Positions 1 through 8,750 of a stretch of 64,000 nt of DNA are shown one piece after another. The notes below the pieces were generated by a model, which had not been told where the DNA came from, searched no databases, and saw only the letters and a list, made by a program, of their open reading frames with translations. Numbering within the stretch: position 1 is the stretch's first letter; each line of letters opens with the position of its first letter. The position numbers and the translations under genes are program-made. Origin of the DNA: VXPQ01 sp965116435 (lineage in GTDB: Bacteria; Bacteroidota; Rhodothermia; Rhodothermales; VXPQ01); assembly GCA_965116435.1 (NCBI GenBank), contig OZ220686.1, positions 2,914,001-2,978,000 on the forward strand. The letters are read 5' to 3'.

Positions 1-340
1 CCGCCCGGGTCAGCGAGGCGGAACCCGCCAACATGCGCCCAATCGGCGGCGCGAACGCGCTCAACGCTCCTCCGGCCATGCCGGCAGCCAGCGCCAGCGT
101 AGCGGTTCCCCAGCCCGTATGGAGCCACGCCAGTCCCCAGCCTTCGTAGAACCGGAATATCGCGACCGTACAGGCCAGCGCCAGGGCGGCGGCAATCCCT
201 GCGCCTTTCCATACGATTCCCTCGTACGTATCGCTGCGCGGTACGACATACGGGACGATTTCGCCCGACGTACGTTGCTCCGCCTCGGCGACCGCCTGCT
301 GGATGCGCGACAGGTCGTCACTCGATAATTGCTCTTTCAT
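1..340 (-). CDS. TPM-domain membrane protein, N-terminal part (cut by window edge)
   Basis: The minus-strand frame opens with ATG at 340 and runs off the window at base 1, giving about 113 residues. The first 40 residues contain SSDDLSRIQQAVAEAEQRTS followed by GEIVPYVVP, which is how many bacterial TPM-domain (PF04536-like) proteins begin. Two hydrophobic segments follow, at about residues 45-60 and 75-95, so it is probably an inner-membrane protein. The catalytic role of this family is not settled. The gene reads away from a decayed inverted-repeat element at 354-489. Family assignment rests on the N-terminus only. Confidence 0.6.
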   Translation of the reverse strand, partial: MKEQLSSDDLSRIQQAVAEAEQRTSGEIVPYVVPRSDTYEGIVWKGAGIAAALALACTVAIFRFYEGWGLAWLHTGWGTATLALAAGMAGGALSAFAPPIGRMLAGSASLTRA

Positions 341-353
341 AATGCTTGTTTCA

Positions 354-489
354 GGATGTTCTGATTACGTCCGCAAAGATCAGCGCTTCACGACCACGAT
401 GCTGTGCATCGCCGTGTTTTTTGCTGATTTTAAGGATGGAATCATGGTGTCTGTGCTTGCGTACGCGAAGCGCTGATCGCAGGGCATCC
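354..489. repeat. Internally deleted copy of the terminal-inverted-repeat element
   Basis: The left end GGATGTTCTGATTACGTCCG and the right end CGCTGATCGCAGGGCATCC match the ends of the two full copies at 30155-30409 and 45529-45782. Inside, GCGCTTCACGAC, a GATTTTAAGGATGGAATCAT stretch and GTACGCGAAGCGCTGATC follow in the same order as in the full copy. About 110 bases of the interior are missing. The element lies between the start of the TPM gene and the end of modB, where no other gene is visible (341-595). Confidence 0.7.
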
Positions 490-595
490 TGAAGCAGGAC
501 GATGCGCGTGTTTGCGGCGGGCCTTCGTGATAGAGACAGATGGTTTCGGGCTGTGCGTGCAAGAACCCGGGGAACGCACAGGCTCCGCGAGTTCG

Positions 596-1330
596 TCAGG
601 CGCTCGGGCGATTCGTCCGGCTCGGCAAACGCCGCCGCAACGCAGCATGCACGGCAAGGCTGGCGACGGACAGCAGGGTCGCCACCAGAACAAGCCGCAG
701 CGCCGCACGCTCGCCGCCCATGCGATGTATCTCCGTAAAGATAGCCAATGGAAGCGTACGCGTTTCGGACGGAATGTTGCCCGCCAGCACAATAGTCGCG
801 CCGAATTCACCCAGCGCGCGGGCAAAGGCAATCGCGACGCCGGCGGCGATAGCCCGCCCCGCGAGCGGCGCCGTGACGTACCGAAAGACGGCGGCCCGCG
901 TACCGCCGTATACGTATCCGGCCTCTTCCCAGGAGGGGTCCACCTGTTCGAAGCCGACGCGCATGGTTTGCACCATCAGGGGAAACGCGACAATGCCTGC
1001 CGCCGCGGCGGCGCCGAACCATCCAAAGGCGATGCGTAGCCCGAGCGCGGATTCCAGCCAGCCCCCGATGGCCGATTCCGGGCTCAGCAGAATGAGCAAT
1101 ATCCACCCTGTCACGACGGGCGGCAGCACCAGCGGCAACTGCACGAGGTTTTCTGCGACGAACGCCAGCGGCAAACGATTTCGGGCGAGCAGATACGCCA
1201 GCGCCGCCCCGATCGGCGCCGTGATCAGCACAGCGACCGCCGCTACGCGCAGCGAAAGCCCGACCGCCTCCCATTCGGCCTGCGTGAGCAGGAAGCCCGG
1301 AAGATATTCTGTCAAAAGCCAGGACGCCAT
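596..1330 (-). CDS. modB: Molybdate ABC transporter permease ModB
   Basis: This 244-residue integral membrane protein forms the channel of the molybdate importer and would work with a periplasmic ModA and an ATPase ModC. It has about five hydrophobic segments. The cytoplasmic coupling loop near residue 190 reads GEFGATIVLAGNIPSETRTL, a signature very typical of ModB. Length is normal for the family. ATG at 1330 lies 3 bases after the stop of the sufT-like gene, so it is probably cotranscribed with the suf operon. No modA or modC is next to it; downstream is only repeat debris and the TPM gene. Confidence 0.88.
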   Translation of the reverse strand: MASWLLTEYLPGFLLTQAEWEAVGLSLRVAAVAVLITAPIGAALAYLLARNRLPLAFVAENLVQLPLVLPPVVTGWILLILLSPESAIGGWLESALGLRIAFGWFGAAAAAGIVAFPLMVQTMRVGFEQVDPSWEEAGYVYGGTRAAVFRYVTAPLAGRAIAAGVAIAFARALGEFGATIVLAGNIPSETRTLPLAIFTEIHRMGGERAALRLVLVATLLSVASLAVHAALRRRLPSRTNRPSA

Positions 1331-1333
1331 GCG

Positions 1334-1687
1334 CTACATGAATCCCAGTTCGAGACGGGCTTCCTCGGACATCATGTCGGGCGAAAAGGGCGGATCGAAG
1401 GTCAGGAACACCGTGGATTCGTCCACGTCCGGGAGCATGCCGATCGCGGCCTCGACTTGTTGCGGGAGTATGTCGGCCACCGGGCAATTCGGCGCGGTCA
1501 GGGTCATGCGGACAAAAACGGACCTGCCATTCACCCTGATTTCGTAAATAAGCCCGAGATCGTAGATATTCACCGGAATTTCCGGGTCGTAGATGCTTTT
1601 GAGCACCTCAACGACCTGGGCCTCAAGGTCTTCCGGCGGTTGCTTTTCTGCGGGGTCGTTCTGTTCGATGGATGTCGTGTCTTCCAT
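1334..1687 (-). CDS. sufT: MIP18/DUF59 Fe-S assembly protein (SufT-like)
   Basis: This 117-residue protein belongs to the MIP18 (DUF59) family, which assists Fe-S cluster assembly or transfer and is often the last gene of SUF operons. The core near residues 30-45 reads SIYDPEIPVNIYDLGLIYEI. It is followed by LTAPNCPVADILPQQVEAA, which contains the conserved Cys of the family. A charged N-terminal extension of about 20 residues precedes the domain. It sits in the suf gene order between sufE and modB, which supports the role. Its exact client is unknown. Confidence 0.85.
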   Translation of the reverse strand: MEDTTSIEQNDPAEKQPPEDLEAQVVEVLKSIYDPEIPVNIYDLGLIYEIRVNGRSVFVRMTLTAPNCPVADILPQQVEAAIGMLPDVDESTVFLTFDPPFSPDMMSEEARLELGFM

Positions 1688-1773
1688 GGGGTCGTCGGGA
1701 AAAGCGCCTGTTTGCGAGGCGGTGCGTGTTCCGTTAGGGTCTGGTTTGTCCAGCGGTGTTGGATGGTTGGGTC

Positions 1774-2205
1774 TTATGTCGTCTGCGCATGCGTTCGCGC
1801 AAAGCGTTTGAGTTGTTTGACCATGGAGGCCAGGCCGTTTCTCCGCGTGGACGAAAGGTGATCCTGCATGCCGATCTCATCCAGAAACTCCAACTCGGTT
1901 TCGACGATGTCTTCCGGAGGTTGCCCGGACAGGACCCGGATCAACAGCGCCACGAGGCCCTTTGTAATGAGCGCATCGCTGTCGCCTTCGTAGAACACCC
2001 GCCCGTTTTTCATTTCCGGATAAATCCATACCTGGGCCTGGCAGCCGTGAATCCGGTGTTCTTCGGTCTTGTAGCGCGGGTCGAGCGGGGGCAAGCCCTG
2101 TCCGATTTCGATGAGATATTCGTATTTTCCCATCCAGTCGTCGAAGAGGCCGAACTCCTCCACAATGTCCCGGGCGCGTTCCCGAATCGTTCCTTGTGCC
2201 GCCAT
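1774..2205 (-). CDS. sufE: Cysteine desulfurase sulfur acceptor SufE
   Basis: This 143-residue SufE accepts persulfide sulfur from SufS and hands it to the SufBCD scaffold. The motif EEHRIHGCQAQVW near residues 47-59 carries the acceptor Cys, and VALLIRVLSGQPPEDI is the usual central helix. I chose ATG at 2205 because the protein then begins MAAQGTIRERARDI, just downstream of the sufS stop at 2220. Upstream in-frame sequence is antisense to sufS. It is translated in line with sufS at 14 bases spacing. Confidence 0.92.
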   Translation of the reverse strand: MAAQGTIRERARDIVEEFGLFDDWMGKYEYLIEIGQGLPPLDPRYKTEEHRIHGCQAQVWIYPEMKNGRVFYEGDSDALITKGLVALLIRVLSGQPPEDIVETELEFLDEIGMQDHLSSTRRNGLASMVKQLKRFARTHAQTT

Positions 2206-2219
2206 AGGGGTTTCGGCGT

Positions 2220-3473
2220 TTAGCCGAGCATCTCCCGGACGCGCCGTACGCCAGCCGCCAGCGCGTCCGCTTCGTCGAACGTGTTGTAAAGGGCGAAGGA
2301 GGCCCGCACGGTGCCTGGTATGCCAAACCGCCTCATCAGCGGCTGGGCGCAGTGGTGTCCCGTGCGCACCGCAATGCCCAATCTGTCCAGAATGGTTCCT
2401 GCGTCGTAGGGGTGTATGTCGCCGATCAGAAAAGAAAGCACACTCGCCTTGTCGGCTGCGGTTCCGACCAGGCGAACGTCCTCTATCTGCAAAAGTTGTC
2501 CGGTGGCGTAGTCGAGCAGGTCGCGTTCGTACGCCGCAATGCGATCCTGCCCCACCCCTTCCAGAAAATCTATGGCTTCGGCGAACGCCAGCACGTCGGC
2601 GATGTTCGGCGTGCCCGCCTCGAATTTGTGTGGCGGCTCGCTGTAGGTCGTTTGCTCGAACGTGACGGTTTCGATCATGTCGCCGCCGCCTTGCCAGGGT
2701 TCCATGGTTTCCAGGCGCTCCGGTTTCGCATACAGGATGCCGACGCCGGTGGGACCGAACATTTTGTGGGAGGAGAGCGCATAGAAATCGCAGTCCAGCG
2801 CCTGCACGTCTATTTTCAGGTGCGGGGCGGCTTGCGCGCCATCCACGAGGACCGGTATGCCCATGTCGTGGGCCTGCCGGATCATGCGTTTCAACGGATT
2901 GATCGTGCCGAGCGCATTGGACACATGGCCAATGGCCAGCAGCCGGACTCGCTCGCCAAGCAGCCGTTCGAATTCTTCGTAGATGATTTCGCCCGTATCC
3001 GATACGGGAATGGCCCGGACCCGCGCCCCTTGCGCCGCGCAGAGCATTTGCCATGGAACGATGTTGGAATGATGCTCCATGTGCGAAACGAGCACCACGT
3101 CGTCTTGCCCGACATGCAGGGGGCCGAACGAGGACGCCACGAGGTTGATGCCTTCCGTGGCGCCCCGGGTGTACAGCACGGCGGATTCGGAGGGGGCGTT
3201 GATGAATTCGGCGGCCCGTTTGCGCGCCGCCTCGTAGGCGTCGGTGGCTTCCCGGCTCAGGAAATGCACGCCGCGATGCACGTTGCTGTGTTCCGACGAG
3301 TAATACCGGACCAGCCGGTCGATGACGACCTGGGGTTTTTGCGAACTGGCGGCGTTGTCCAGATAGACGAGGGGGTTTCCGTATACTTCGCGCTGGAGCG
3401 CCGGGAACAGGTTGCGCACCTCCGCGGGGTCGAATTTCCCCGGAATGTCTTGTATTGCGGCGGTGGCGTTCAT
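2220..3473 (-). CDS. sufS: Cysteine desulfurase SufS (class V aminotransferase fold, PLP)
   Basis: This 417-residue enzyme removes sulfur from cysteine and passes it to SufE. The PLP lysine is in ALSSHKMFGPTGVG (Lys237), and the catalytic Cys is in RTGHHCAQPLMRRFG (Cys375), as expected of the SufS/CsdA type. LDNAASSQKP near the N-terminus is the usual opening of the fold. ATG at 3473 has GAGG just upstream. A longer in-frame extension to 3560 overlaps sufD and is not conserved in sense, so it was left out. The gene lies between sufD and sufE. Confidence 0.95.
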   Translation of the reverse strand: MNATAAIQDIPGKFDPAEVRNLFPALQREVYGNPLVYLDNAASSQKPQVVIDRLVRYYSSEHSNVHRGVHFLSREATDAYEAARKRAAEFINAPSESAVLYTRGATEGINLVASSFGPLHVGQDDVVLVSHMEHHSNIVPWQMLCAAQGARVRAIPVSDTGEIIYEEFERLLGERVRLLAIGHVSNALGTINPLKRMIRQAHDMGIPVLVDGAQAAPHLKIDVQALDCDFYALSSHKMFGPTGVGILYAKPERLETMEPWQGGGDMIETVTFEQTTYSEPPHKFEAGTPNIADVLAFAEAIDFLEGVGQDRIAAYERDLLDYATGQLLQIEDVRLVGTAADKASVLSFLIGDIHPYDAGTILDRLGIAVRTGHHCAQPLMRRFGIPGTVRASFALYNTFDEADALAAGVRRVREMLG

Positions 3474-3549
3474 AGCCTCGCGTTCGTATCGGTGGATAAA
3501 TGCCGGGCGCGCAGGGCGACGGTGACCCGGTATCGCTGATGGTCCCGCG

Positions 3550-4902
3550 TTATTCGCCAAAAAGGCGGGTTACGCGTTCGTCGAGCATGTCGCGCAGGGG
3601 TTCGATGGCTATGCGGTCGAGGACGTCGCCTGCGAACGCATGCAGCAACAGGCCCTGCGCCTGTTTTTTGCTCATGCCCCGGGAGCGCAGATAAAACAGG
3701 GCTTCGGGGTCCAGCTGGCCGGTGGTGGCGCCGTGGCTGCATTTTACGTCGTCCGCGTAAATTTCCAGCTCCGGCTTGGCGTTCATGGTGGCGTCGCCGC
3801 TCAGGATGATGGATTTGTTCTCCTGGAATGCGTTGATGCGCTGCGCATCCTGCCGGACGAACACTTTGCCGTTGAATACGCCGGAGGCCCGGTCGTTCAG
3901 GACCCCTTTGTACAATTCGTTGCTGACGCAGTCCGGTTTTGCATGGTCCACGAGCGTGCGGTTGTCCACTTGCGAGGCGCCCGTGGGCAGAAAGAGGCCG
4001 TACAAATGCGTTTCGCAATGCGGGGCGTCGGGCAACACGTTCAGATTGTTCCGGACCACATGGCCGCTAAGCGTTACCGTGGTGGTCGAGAACGCGCTTG
4101 CCGCTTCCTGATACGCATGCGTGGTCGAAACGATGCTGTGGTCGTTGCCCGGATCTTGCACCAGATACATCTCGACCATGGCTCGTTCTCCCACGAAAAT
4201 TTCGGTCACGGCATTCGTGAACGTGGCTTCGCCGGTCAGCCCGCAGCACATGTCTATCATCCGGACCTGCGTGTTTTCCTCGAACGCGAGCAGGCGGCGG
4301 GGTTGCAGGAACACGCGTTCCTTCGTTTCCGAGAGATGCAGCACATGGATCGGTTTTTCGAGGACCGTTCCCTTTGGAACGTATACGAACAGTCCGTCGC
4401 GCGCAAACGCGGTGTTGAGCGCTGTGAGGCTTTCCGTCTCCCAGTCCGCATAGCGCCCCAGATGCTGGCGGAGAATCTCCGGGTGGGAGCGGGCCGCGTC
4501 GCCGAGTCCGCAGATCGCAACGCCTTCCGGGAGGGCGCCAAGCGAGGAATGCGCGCTGGAAAAACGTCCGTTGACCAGCACGACGAGGTGGACGTCCAGG
4601 CCTGCGAGCAGGCAGGTCCGCCAGTGCGCAGGCAACGAATCGGCCGGCAGGTCGTCGGGGGGGAGGGCGAAGCCGTCGGCAAGCGCTGCGGGCATATTCG
4701 TGTATTTCCAGGCTTCGTTCTTTCGGGAGGGGATGCCCAGGTCCCGGAAGCGCTCAAGGGCTTGTCGCCGAAGTCCCGGCCCGACGGCGAAGGGCCGGGC
4801 GTGTACGGGACCCGATCCGTTTTGGGCCAGTTGGCCGGCGTGCGCTTCGAAGGCATCGACGAACGATGCTTCGAGAGACGAGAGGGCGTGGGGATGCGGC
4901 AT
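3550..4902 (-). CDS. sufD: Fe-S cluster scaffold subunit SufD
   Basis: This 450-residue SufD is the beta-helix partner of SufB in the SufBC2D scaffold. Visible signatures are GIPSRKNEAWKYTNMPAAL near residue 55, GASQVDNRTLVDHAKPDC in the middle, and NAKPELEIYADDVKCSHGAT in the C-terminal third, all typical of the SufB/SufD core. The length is normal. It follows sufC with a 115-base gap that has an A-rich AGAAGAATTATAAACT stretch before the ATG. It sits between sufC and sufS. Confidence 0.95.
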   Translation of the reverse strand: MPHPHALSSLEASFVDAFEAHAGQLAQNGSGPVHARPFAVGPGLRRQALERFRDLGIPSRKNEAWKYTNMPAALADGFALPPDDLPADSLPAHWRTCLLAGLDVHLVVLVNGRFSSAHSSLGALPEGVAICGLGDAARSHPEILRQHLGRYADWETESLTALNTAFARDGLFVYVPKGTVLEKPIHVLHLSETKERVFLQPRRLLAFEENTQVRMIDMCCGLTGEATFTNAVTEIFVGERAMVEMYLVQDPGNDHSIVSTTHAYQEAASAFSTTTVTLSGHVVRNNLNVLPDAPHCETHLYGLFLPTGASQVDNRTLVDHAKPDCVSNELYKGVLNDRASGVFNGKVFVRQDAQRINAFQENKSIILSGDATMNAKPELEIYADDVKCSHGATTGQLDPEALFYLRSRGMSKKQAQGLLLHAFAGDVLDRIAIEPLRDMLDERVTRLFGE

Positions 4903-5017
4903 AGTTTATAATTCTTCTATATTAATGCGCGATCGGTTGGATGGGGCGGGTTCGCCGTGTTTTTTTCTGGAATGATCCCTGCTATGCTCGTGGCGCGGTG
5001 CGGGACGTTTGCGACGG

Positions 5018-5779
5018 TTACGCCGCCACCGCTTCTTCCCGGATCCAGTCGTACCCTTTTTCTTCGAGTTCGAGGGCCAGGCTCTTGTCTCCGGAGCGCA
5101 CGATGCGGCCGTCCACCATGACGTGCACGACATCGGGTACGATGTAATTGAGCAACCGCTGGTAGTGGGTGATTACGACAAAGGATCGGTCGCTGCGCCG
5201 GAGCGCGTTTACGCCGTCCGCCACAATGCGCAAGGCGTCGATATCCAGTCCCGAATCTGTTTCGTCCAGGATAGCAAGCCGCGGTTCGAGCATGGCCAGC
5301 TGGAAAATCTCGTTTCGTTTTTTCTCGCCCCCCGAAAAGCCGTCGTTGACGGAACGGCTCATGAGTTGCGGGTCCAGCGCTACGAGGGCGGCGCATTCCC
5401 GCATGCGTTTGAGAAAATCGCCTGCCGAAAGCGGCGCTTCGCCGCGATGTTCCCGTTGTTGATTCAGGGCCTGCCGCAGAAAGTTGTTCATGCTTACGCC
5501 GGGCAGCTCCACCGGGTACTGAAAGGCCAGAAACACGCCCGCGAGCGCTCGTTCGTCCGGTTCCATATCCAGCAAATCCTGCCCTTCGTACAGGACGTCG
5601 CCGTCGGTTACCTCGAATTCTTCCCGTCCTGCAAGCACCGATGCGAACGTACTTTTTCCCGATCCGTTCGGCCCCATGATTGCATGCACTTCTCCTGCGC
5701 CGACCGTCAGATCGACGCCCTTGAGGATGTTCTGCTCCTCGATGCGGGCATGCAGATTATTGATGTTAAGAATGGCCAT
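5018..5779 (-). CDS. sufC: SUF system ATPase SufC
   Basis: This 253-residue ABC-type ATPase drives conformational change of the SufBD scaffold. Walker A is GPNGSGKST at residues 36-44. The signature region is FSGGEKKRNEIFQ, and Walker B leads into LAILDETDSGLDIDAL, the SufC form with ETDSGLD. ATG at 5779 gives MAILNINNLH, the usual start. A longer open frame upstream overlaps sufB in antisense and was rejected. SufB ends 80 bases upstream. Confidence 0.96.
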   Translation of the reverse strand: MAILNINNLHARIEEQNILKGVDLTVGAGEVHAIMGPNGSGKSTFASVLAGREEFEVTDGDVLYEGQDLLDMEPDERALAGVFLAFQYPVELPGVSMNNFLRQALNQQREHRGEAPLSAGDFLKRMRECAALVALDPQLMSRSVNDGFSGGEKKRNEIFQLAMLEPRLAILDETDSGLDIDALRIVADGVNALRRSDRSFVVITHYQRLLNYIVPDVVHVMVDGRIVRSGDKSLALELEEKGYDWIREEAVAA

Positions 5780-5859
5780 GTTTTGATGCGTGCGTATGTA
5801 TTTACGGTATGAAAAGGGTGTGTTTGCGCGTTGCGCAAGGGCATTGCCTGCGCTACCGG

Positions 5860-7326
5860 TCAGCCTACGGAGCCTTCCAGCTCGATATCCAGCAATTTTT
5901 GCGCCTCGACGGCAAACTCCATAGGAAGTTTGGCCAGGATTTCCTTGCAAAATCCGTTCACGATCAGTTTGATGGCCGCTTCCTCGCCAATGCCGCGCTG
6001 GAAGCAGTAGAATAACTGGTCTTCGCCTATTTTCGAGGTGGTTGCTTCGTGCTCCACCTGCGCCGAGGGGTTTTTGATTTCTATGTAGGGGAAGGTGTGC
6101 GCTCCGCACCGGTCTCCAAGCAACATGGAATCGCATTGGGAGAAATTCCGCGCCCGCTCCGCGCCCTTGTTGATTTTCACAAGCCCCCGGTAGGAGTTGT
6201 TGCTGCGCCCTCCGGAAATGCCTTTCGAAATGATGGTGCTTTTCGTGTTTTTTCCGATATGCACCATTTTCGTGCCCGTGTCGGCCTGTTGCCGTCCTTT
6301 CGTAAAGGCGACCGAGTAGAATTCGCCCACCGACCCGTCTCCTTTCAGAATCACGCTGGGGTATTTCCAGGTGATCGCCGATCCGGTTTCCAGCTGGGTC
6401 CAGGAGATTTTCGCCCGATCCCCTTTACAAATGCCCCGTTTTGTGACAAAATTGTAAACCCCTCCGCGCCCCTCGTTATTGCCGGGATACCAGTTCTGGA
6501 TGGTGGAGTACTTGACTTCTGCGTTTGCCTCGGCCACGATTTCCACCACGGCGGCATGCAACTGGTTTTCGTCGCGCATCGGGGCGGTGCAGCCTTCGAG
6601 GTAACTTACGTAGCTCCCTTCCTCGGCGATAATAAGCGTACGTTCGAACTGGCCCGTTCCCGCCTGGTTGATGCGAAAGTACGTGGACAATTCCATGGGA
6701 CAGCGCACGCCCTTCGGGATGTAGCAGAAGGAGCCGTCGGAAAAGACGGCGGCGTTCAGCGCGGCATAGAAATTGTCGGTGTGAGGCACCACGGATCCCA
6801 TGTATTTCCGGACCAGTTCGGGGTGCTCCTGCACGGCTTCGCCGAACGAACAGAAAATGACGCCCTGTTCGGCCAGCTCTTCCTTGAAGGTGGTGTGCAC
6901 CGATACGCTGTCGAGCACGGCGTCCACGGCTACGCCCGCCAGTTTTTCCTGTTCGGCGAGCGGAATGCCCAGCCGCTTGAACGTTTCCAGCAGTTCCGGA
7001 TCGACCTCGTCCAGGCTTTCGTACCGCGGCTTGGCCGCCGGCGACGAATAGTACGTGATGTTCCGAAAATCCGGTTCCGTATACGTCAAATGCGGCCAGC
7101 GAGGGTACGCTTCCGTCGGGTTGGCGGCCAGCTTTTCCCAATGTCGCCATGCGCGCAGACGCCATTCGAGCAGCCATTCCGGCTCGTCTTTCTTCGCAGA
7201 AATCAGCCGGACGACCTCTTCGTCGAGGCCTTTGGGTATGGTGTCTGCCTCGACATGCGTCTCCCAGCCGTATTTATACTCGCTGGCGGCGACCTCGTGC
7301 AGGAATTCTGTTTCCGTAGTGGGCAT
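5860..7326 (-). CDS. sufB: Fe-S cluster scaffold subunit SufB
   Basis: This 488-residue SufB is the main cluster-building subunit of SufBC2D. Strong family sequence runs through the whole protein, for example YIPKGVRCPMELSTYFRIN, LEGCTAPMRDENQLHAAVVE, GICKGDRAKISWTQLETGSA and DRCGAHTFPYIEIKNPSAQV. ATG at 7326 begins MPTTETEFLHEV. The in-frame extension to 7422 lies in the divergent promoter region and was not used. It is the first gene of the minus-strand suf operon, with sufA reading away from it. Confidence 0.96.
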   Translation of the reverse strand: MPTTETEFLHEVAASEYKYGWETHVEADTIPKGLDEEVVRLISAKKDEPEWLLEWRLRAWRHWEKLAANPTEAYPRWPHLTYTEPDFRNITYYSSPAAKPRYESLDEVDPELLETFKRLGIPLAEQEKLAGVAVDAVLDSVSVHTTFKEELAEQGVIFCSFGEAVQEHPELVRKYMGSVVPHTDNFYAALNAAVFSDGSFCYIPKGVRCPMELSTYFRINQAGTGQFERTLIIAEEGSYVSYLEGCTAPMRDENQLHAAVVEIVAEANAEVKYSTIQNWYPGNNEGRGGVYNFVTKRGICKGDRAKISWTQLETGSAITWKYPSVILKGDGSVGEFYSVAFTKGRQQADTGTKMVHIGKNTKSTIISKGISGGRSNNSYRGLVKINKGAERARNFSQCDSMLLGDRCGAHTFPYIEIKNPSAQVEHEATTSKIGEDQLFYCFQRGIGEEAAIKLIVNGFCKEILAKLPMEFAVEAQKLLDIELEGSVG

Positions 7327-7477
7327 GAGCAATGGGGAAAATCGTGGGCGCAAGCTGCGCGGAAAGATAAAAAAACACAATGTATGCAACCGGACTGCCG
7401 GGCTTTTCGTTCCTGTGTTCACCGCGTGTTAATGAGAACCTTTCTCCAAACCTTTCTCCAACCCGTCTTTCTGCCCT
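7327..7477. promoter_or_regulatory. Divergent promoter region between sufB and sufA
   Basis: These 151 bases separate two divergent Fe-S assembly genes and must hold both promoters. The region includes AT-rich stretches such as GATAAAAAAACACAATGTAT (7357-7376) and a direct repeat CCTTTCTCCAA (near 7440 and again near 7451). No IscR/SufR-like palindrome could be recognised with confidence. No regulator gene lies nearby. Confidence 0.5.
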
Positions 7478-7813
7478 ATGGCGTCCATACGCATTACCGA
7501 GCGCGCCCTGACGCAACTTCGCACTGTCGCCGCAGGAGCGGGCGTGGATTTATCCGAAACCATGCTTCGTCTCGCCGTGGCGCCCGGAGGCTGTTCGGGC
7601 CTGACCTACGATTTGGGCTGGGATACCGTGCGCAGGGCCGGCGACGAGTCGATTGATGTGGACGGGTTATGCGTCGTGCTGGATCCCCGCAGCGCCGCGT
7701 GCATAGATGGCGTGGAACTGGATTTTACGGATGGCCTCGACGGAAACGGGTTTCATTTTGCGAATCCGCAAGCCGCCCGGACCTGTGCTTGCGGCGAAAG
7801 TTTCGGGCTGTAG
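7478..7813 (+). CDS. sufA: A-type Fe-S carrier SufA/IscA (HesB family)
   Basis: This 111-residue HesB/IscA-family protein carries or transfers Fe-S clusters. The three expected cysteines are present: one in GGCSGLTYDLGW near residue 38 and two in the C-terminal CACGESFG (C-x-C). ATG at 7478 gives MASIRITERAL, the usual start. It is transcribed away from sufBCDSET and completes the set. Whether it should be called SufA, IscA or ErpA cannot be decided from sequence; context favours SufA. Confidence 0.9.
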   Translation: MASIRITERALTQLRTVAAGAGVDLSETMLRLAVAPGGCSGLTYDLGWDTVRRAGDESIDVDGLCVVLDPRSAACIDGVELDFTDGLDGNGFHFANPQAARTCACGESFGL

Positions 7814-7854
7814 CAGTCTGTATTTTTAGACTACGGGGGAGGCCGTGTCCGGGC

Positions 7855-8361
7855 CTATTCGCCGGAATCCGCCTCGTGCCGGATCCAGTGGACCCGTTCG
7901 CCCTCAAGGAGGCCGTAGATATCTGCGAAGCCGGCGGGCACTTCGATTACGTATTGCGCAGGCGCGTCCGAGCGAATGTAGTCAGACGTGAAGGGGCGGT
8001 TGTATTTATCGATATCGATGACCACGGAATCGCTGTCCACGAACAGCAGGTCCAGCGCAAGCGGCGTGTTCGCCATGTAAAACGTCTGCATGGCTTCGCG
8101 CTCGAAAAGGAACAACATGCCGCTTTTGTCGGGCAGGGAGGGGCGTTGCATCAGCCCGCGGCTGCGCGCAGAGTCCGATTCGGCGATTTCAATGTCGATG
8201 GTTACTATATCCATCTCGCCCTGGAAAAACGTCAGGTTGCCGTCGTCCCGGAACGGGATATCGGGGAAGGCGTCGTTCGCCTGCTGCGCGCCACGGGGAG
8301 ACGAGTCGTTGCCACAGGAGGCGATCGTTACGGCCAGCAAGAAAAGACAGAGGTATCGCAT
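7855..8361 (-). CDS. DUF192 lipoprotein
   Basis: This 168-residue protein has a lipoprotein signal, MRYLCLFLLAVTIASC, with lipobox Cys16, so it should be anchored in an envelope membrane facing the periplasm. The rest is a DUF192 domain: SARSRGLMQRPSLPDKSGML is followed by MANTPLALDLLFVDSD. The C-terminal YVIEVPAGFADIYGLLEGE is also typical. The function of DUF192 is not known. It is convergent with sufA, with 41 bases between the stops. Confidence 0.85.
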   Translation of the reverse strand: MRYLCLFLLAVTIASCGNDSSPRGAQQANDAFPDIPFRDDGNLTFFQGEMDIVTIDIEIAESDSARSRGLMQRPSLPDKSGMLFLFEREAMQTFYMANTPLALDLLFVDSDSVVIDIDKYNRPFTSDYIRSDAPAQYVIEVPAGFADIYGLLEGERVHWIRHEADSGE

Positions 8362-8750
8362 GGGGCGCAGTCGGCGGAAGGAGTATGGCGGCCTGGCCGT
8401 GCCGCCGTGCGTTGCGGGGCGGCCGCAGATAATATCGGGATACAGGCCGCCGCAGACAAGCAGGGCGCGTACGCAAAAAATTCATATATTCTTTTTTACG
8501 CCAGCAAGTTGTTTTTCTTGTGTATTTATATTGTATTATGTATACTACTCCGTTGTGGCGGGATTTCAGCCAGAGATGGTCGTCCCGCGGAGCATATTCG
8601 GAGAATATCCAGGAAATACCCGAGAAATATCTGGAGAACATCCTGTTTCCCGGTCTTCCCGAATGCGGGGATTCGTAACGAGGCGTCCACGTTCGCCCGT
8701 TCGGGTTTCCGATACATCGCTACCACTCATCAAAACAGTATCGCGTAACA
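8362..8750. other. Intergenic region with AT-rich island and a perfect inverted repeat
   Basis: These 389 bases between the divergent DUF192 gene and the small basic protein at 8751 contain no convincing gene. Bases 8475-8550 are strikingly AT-rich for this genome (for example TATTTATATTGTATTATGTA) and look like promoter DNA, usable in either direction. Further on is the perfect inverted repeat ATATTC-GGA-GAATAT at 8594-8608, followed by the similar half-site GAAATATCTGGAG. Confidence 0.5.
8594..8608. promoter_or_regulatory. Candidate operator: ATATTC-GGA-GAATAT
   Basis: This is a perfect 6-3-6 inverted repeat about 145 bases upstream of the gene at 8751. A related sequence, AGAAATATCTGGAG, follows about 25 bases later. 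Symmetry and spacing fit a dimeric repressor site, but no regulator can be named. The DNA after 8650 returns to normal composition. Confidence 0.35.
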
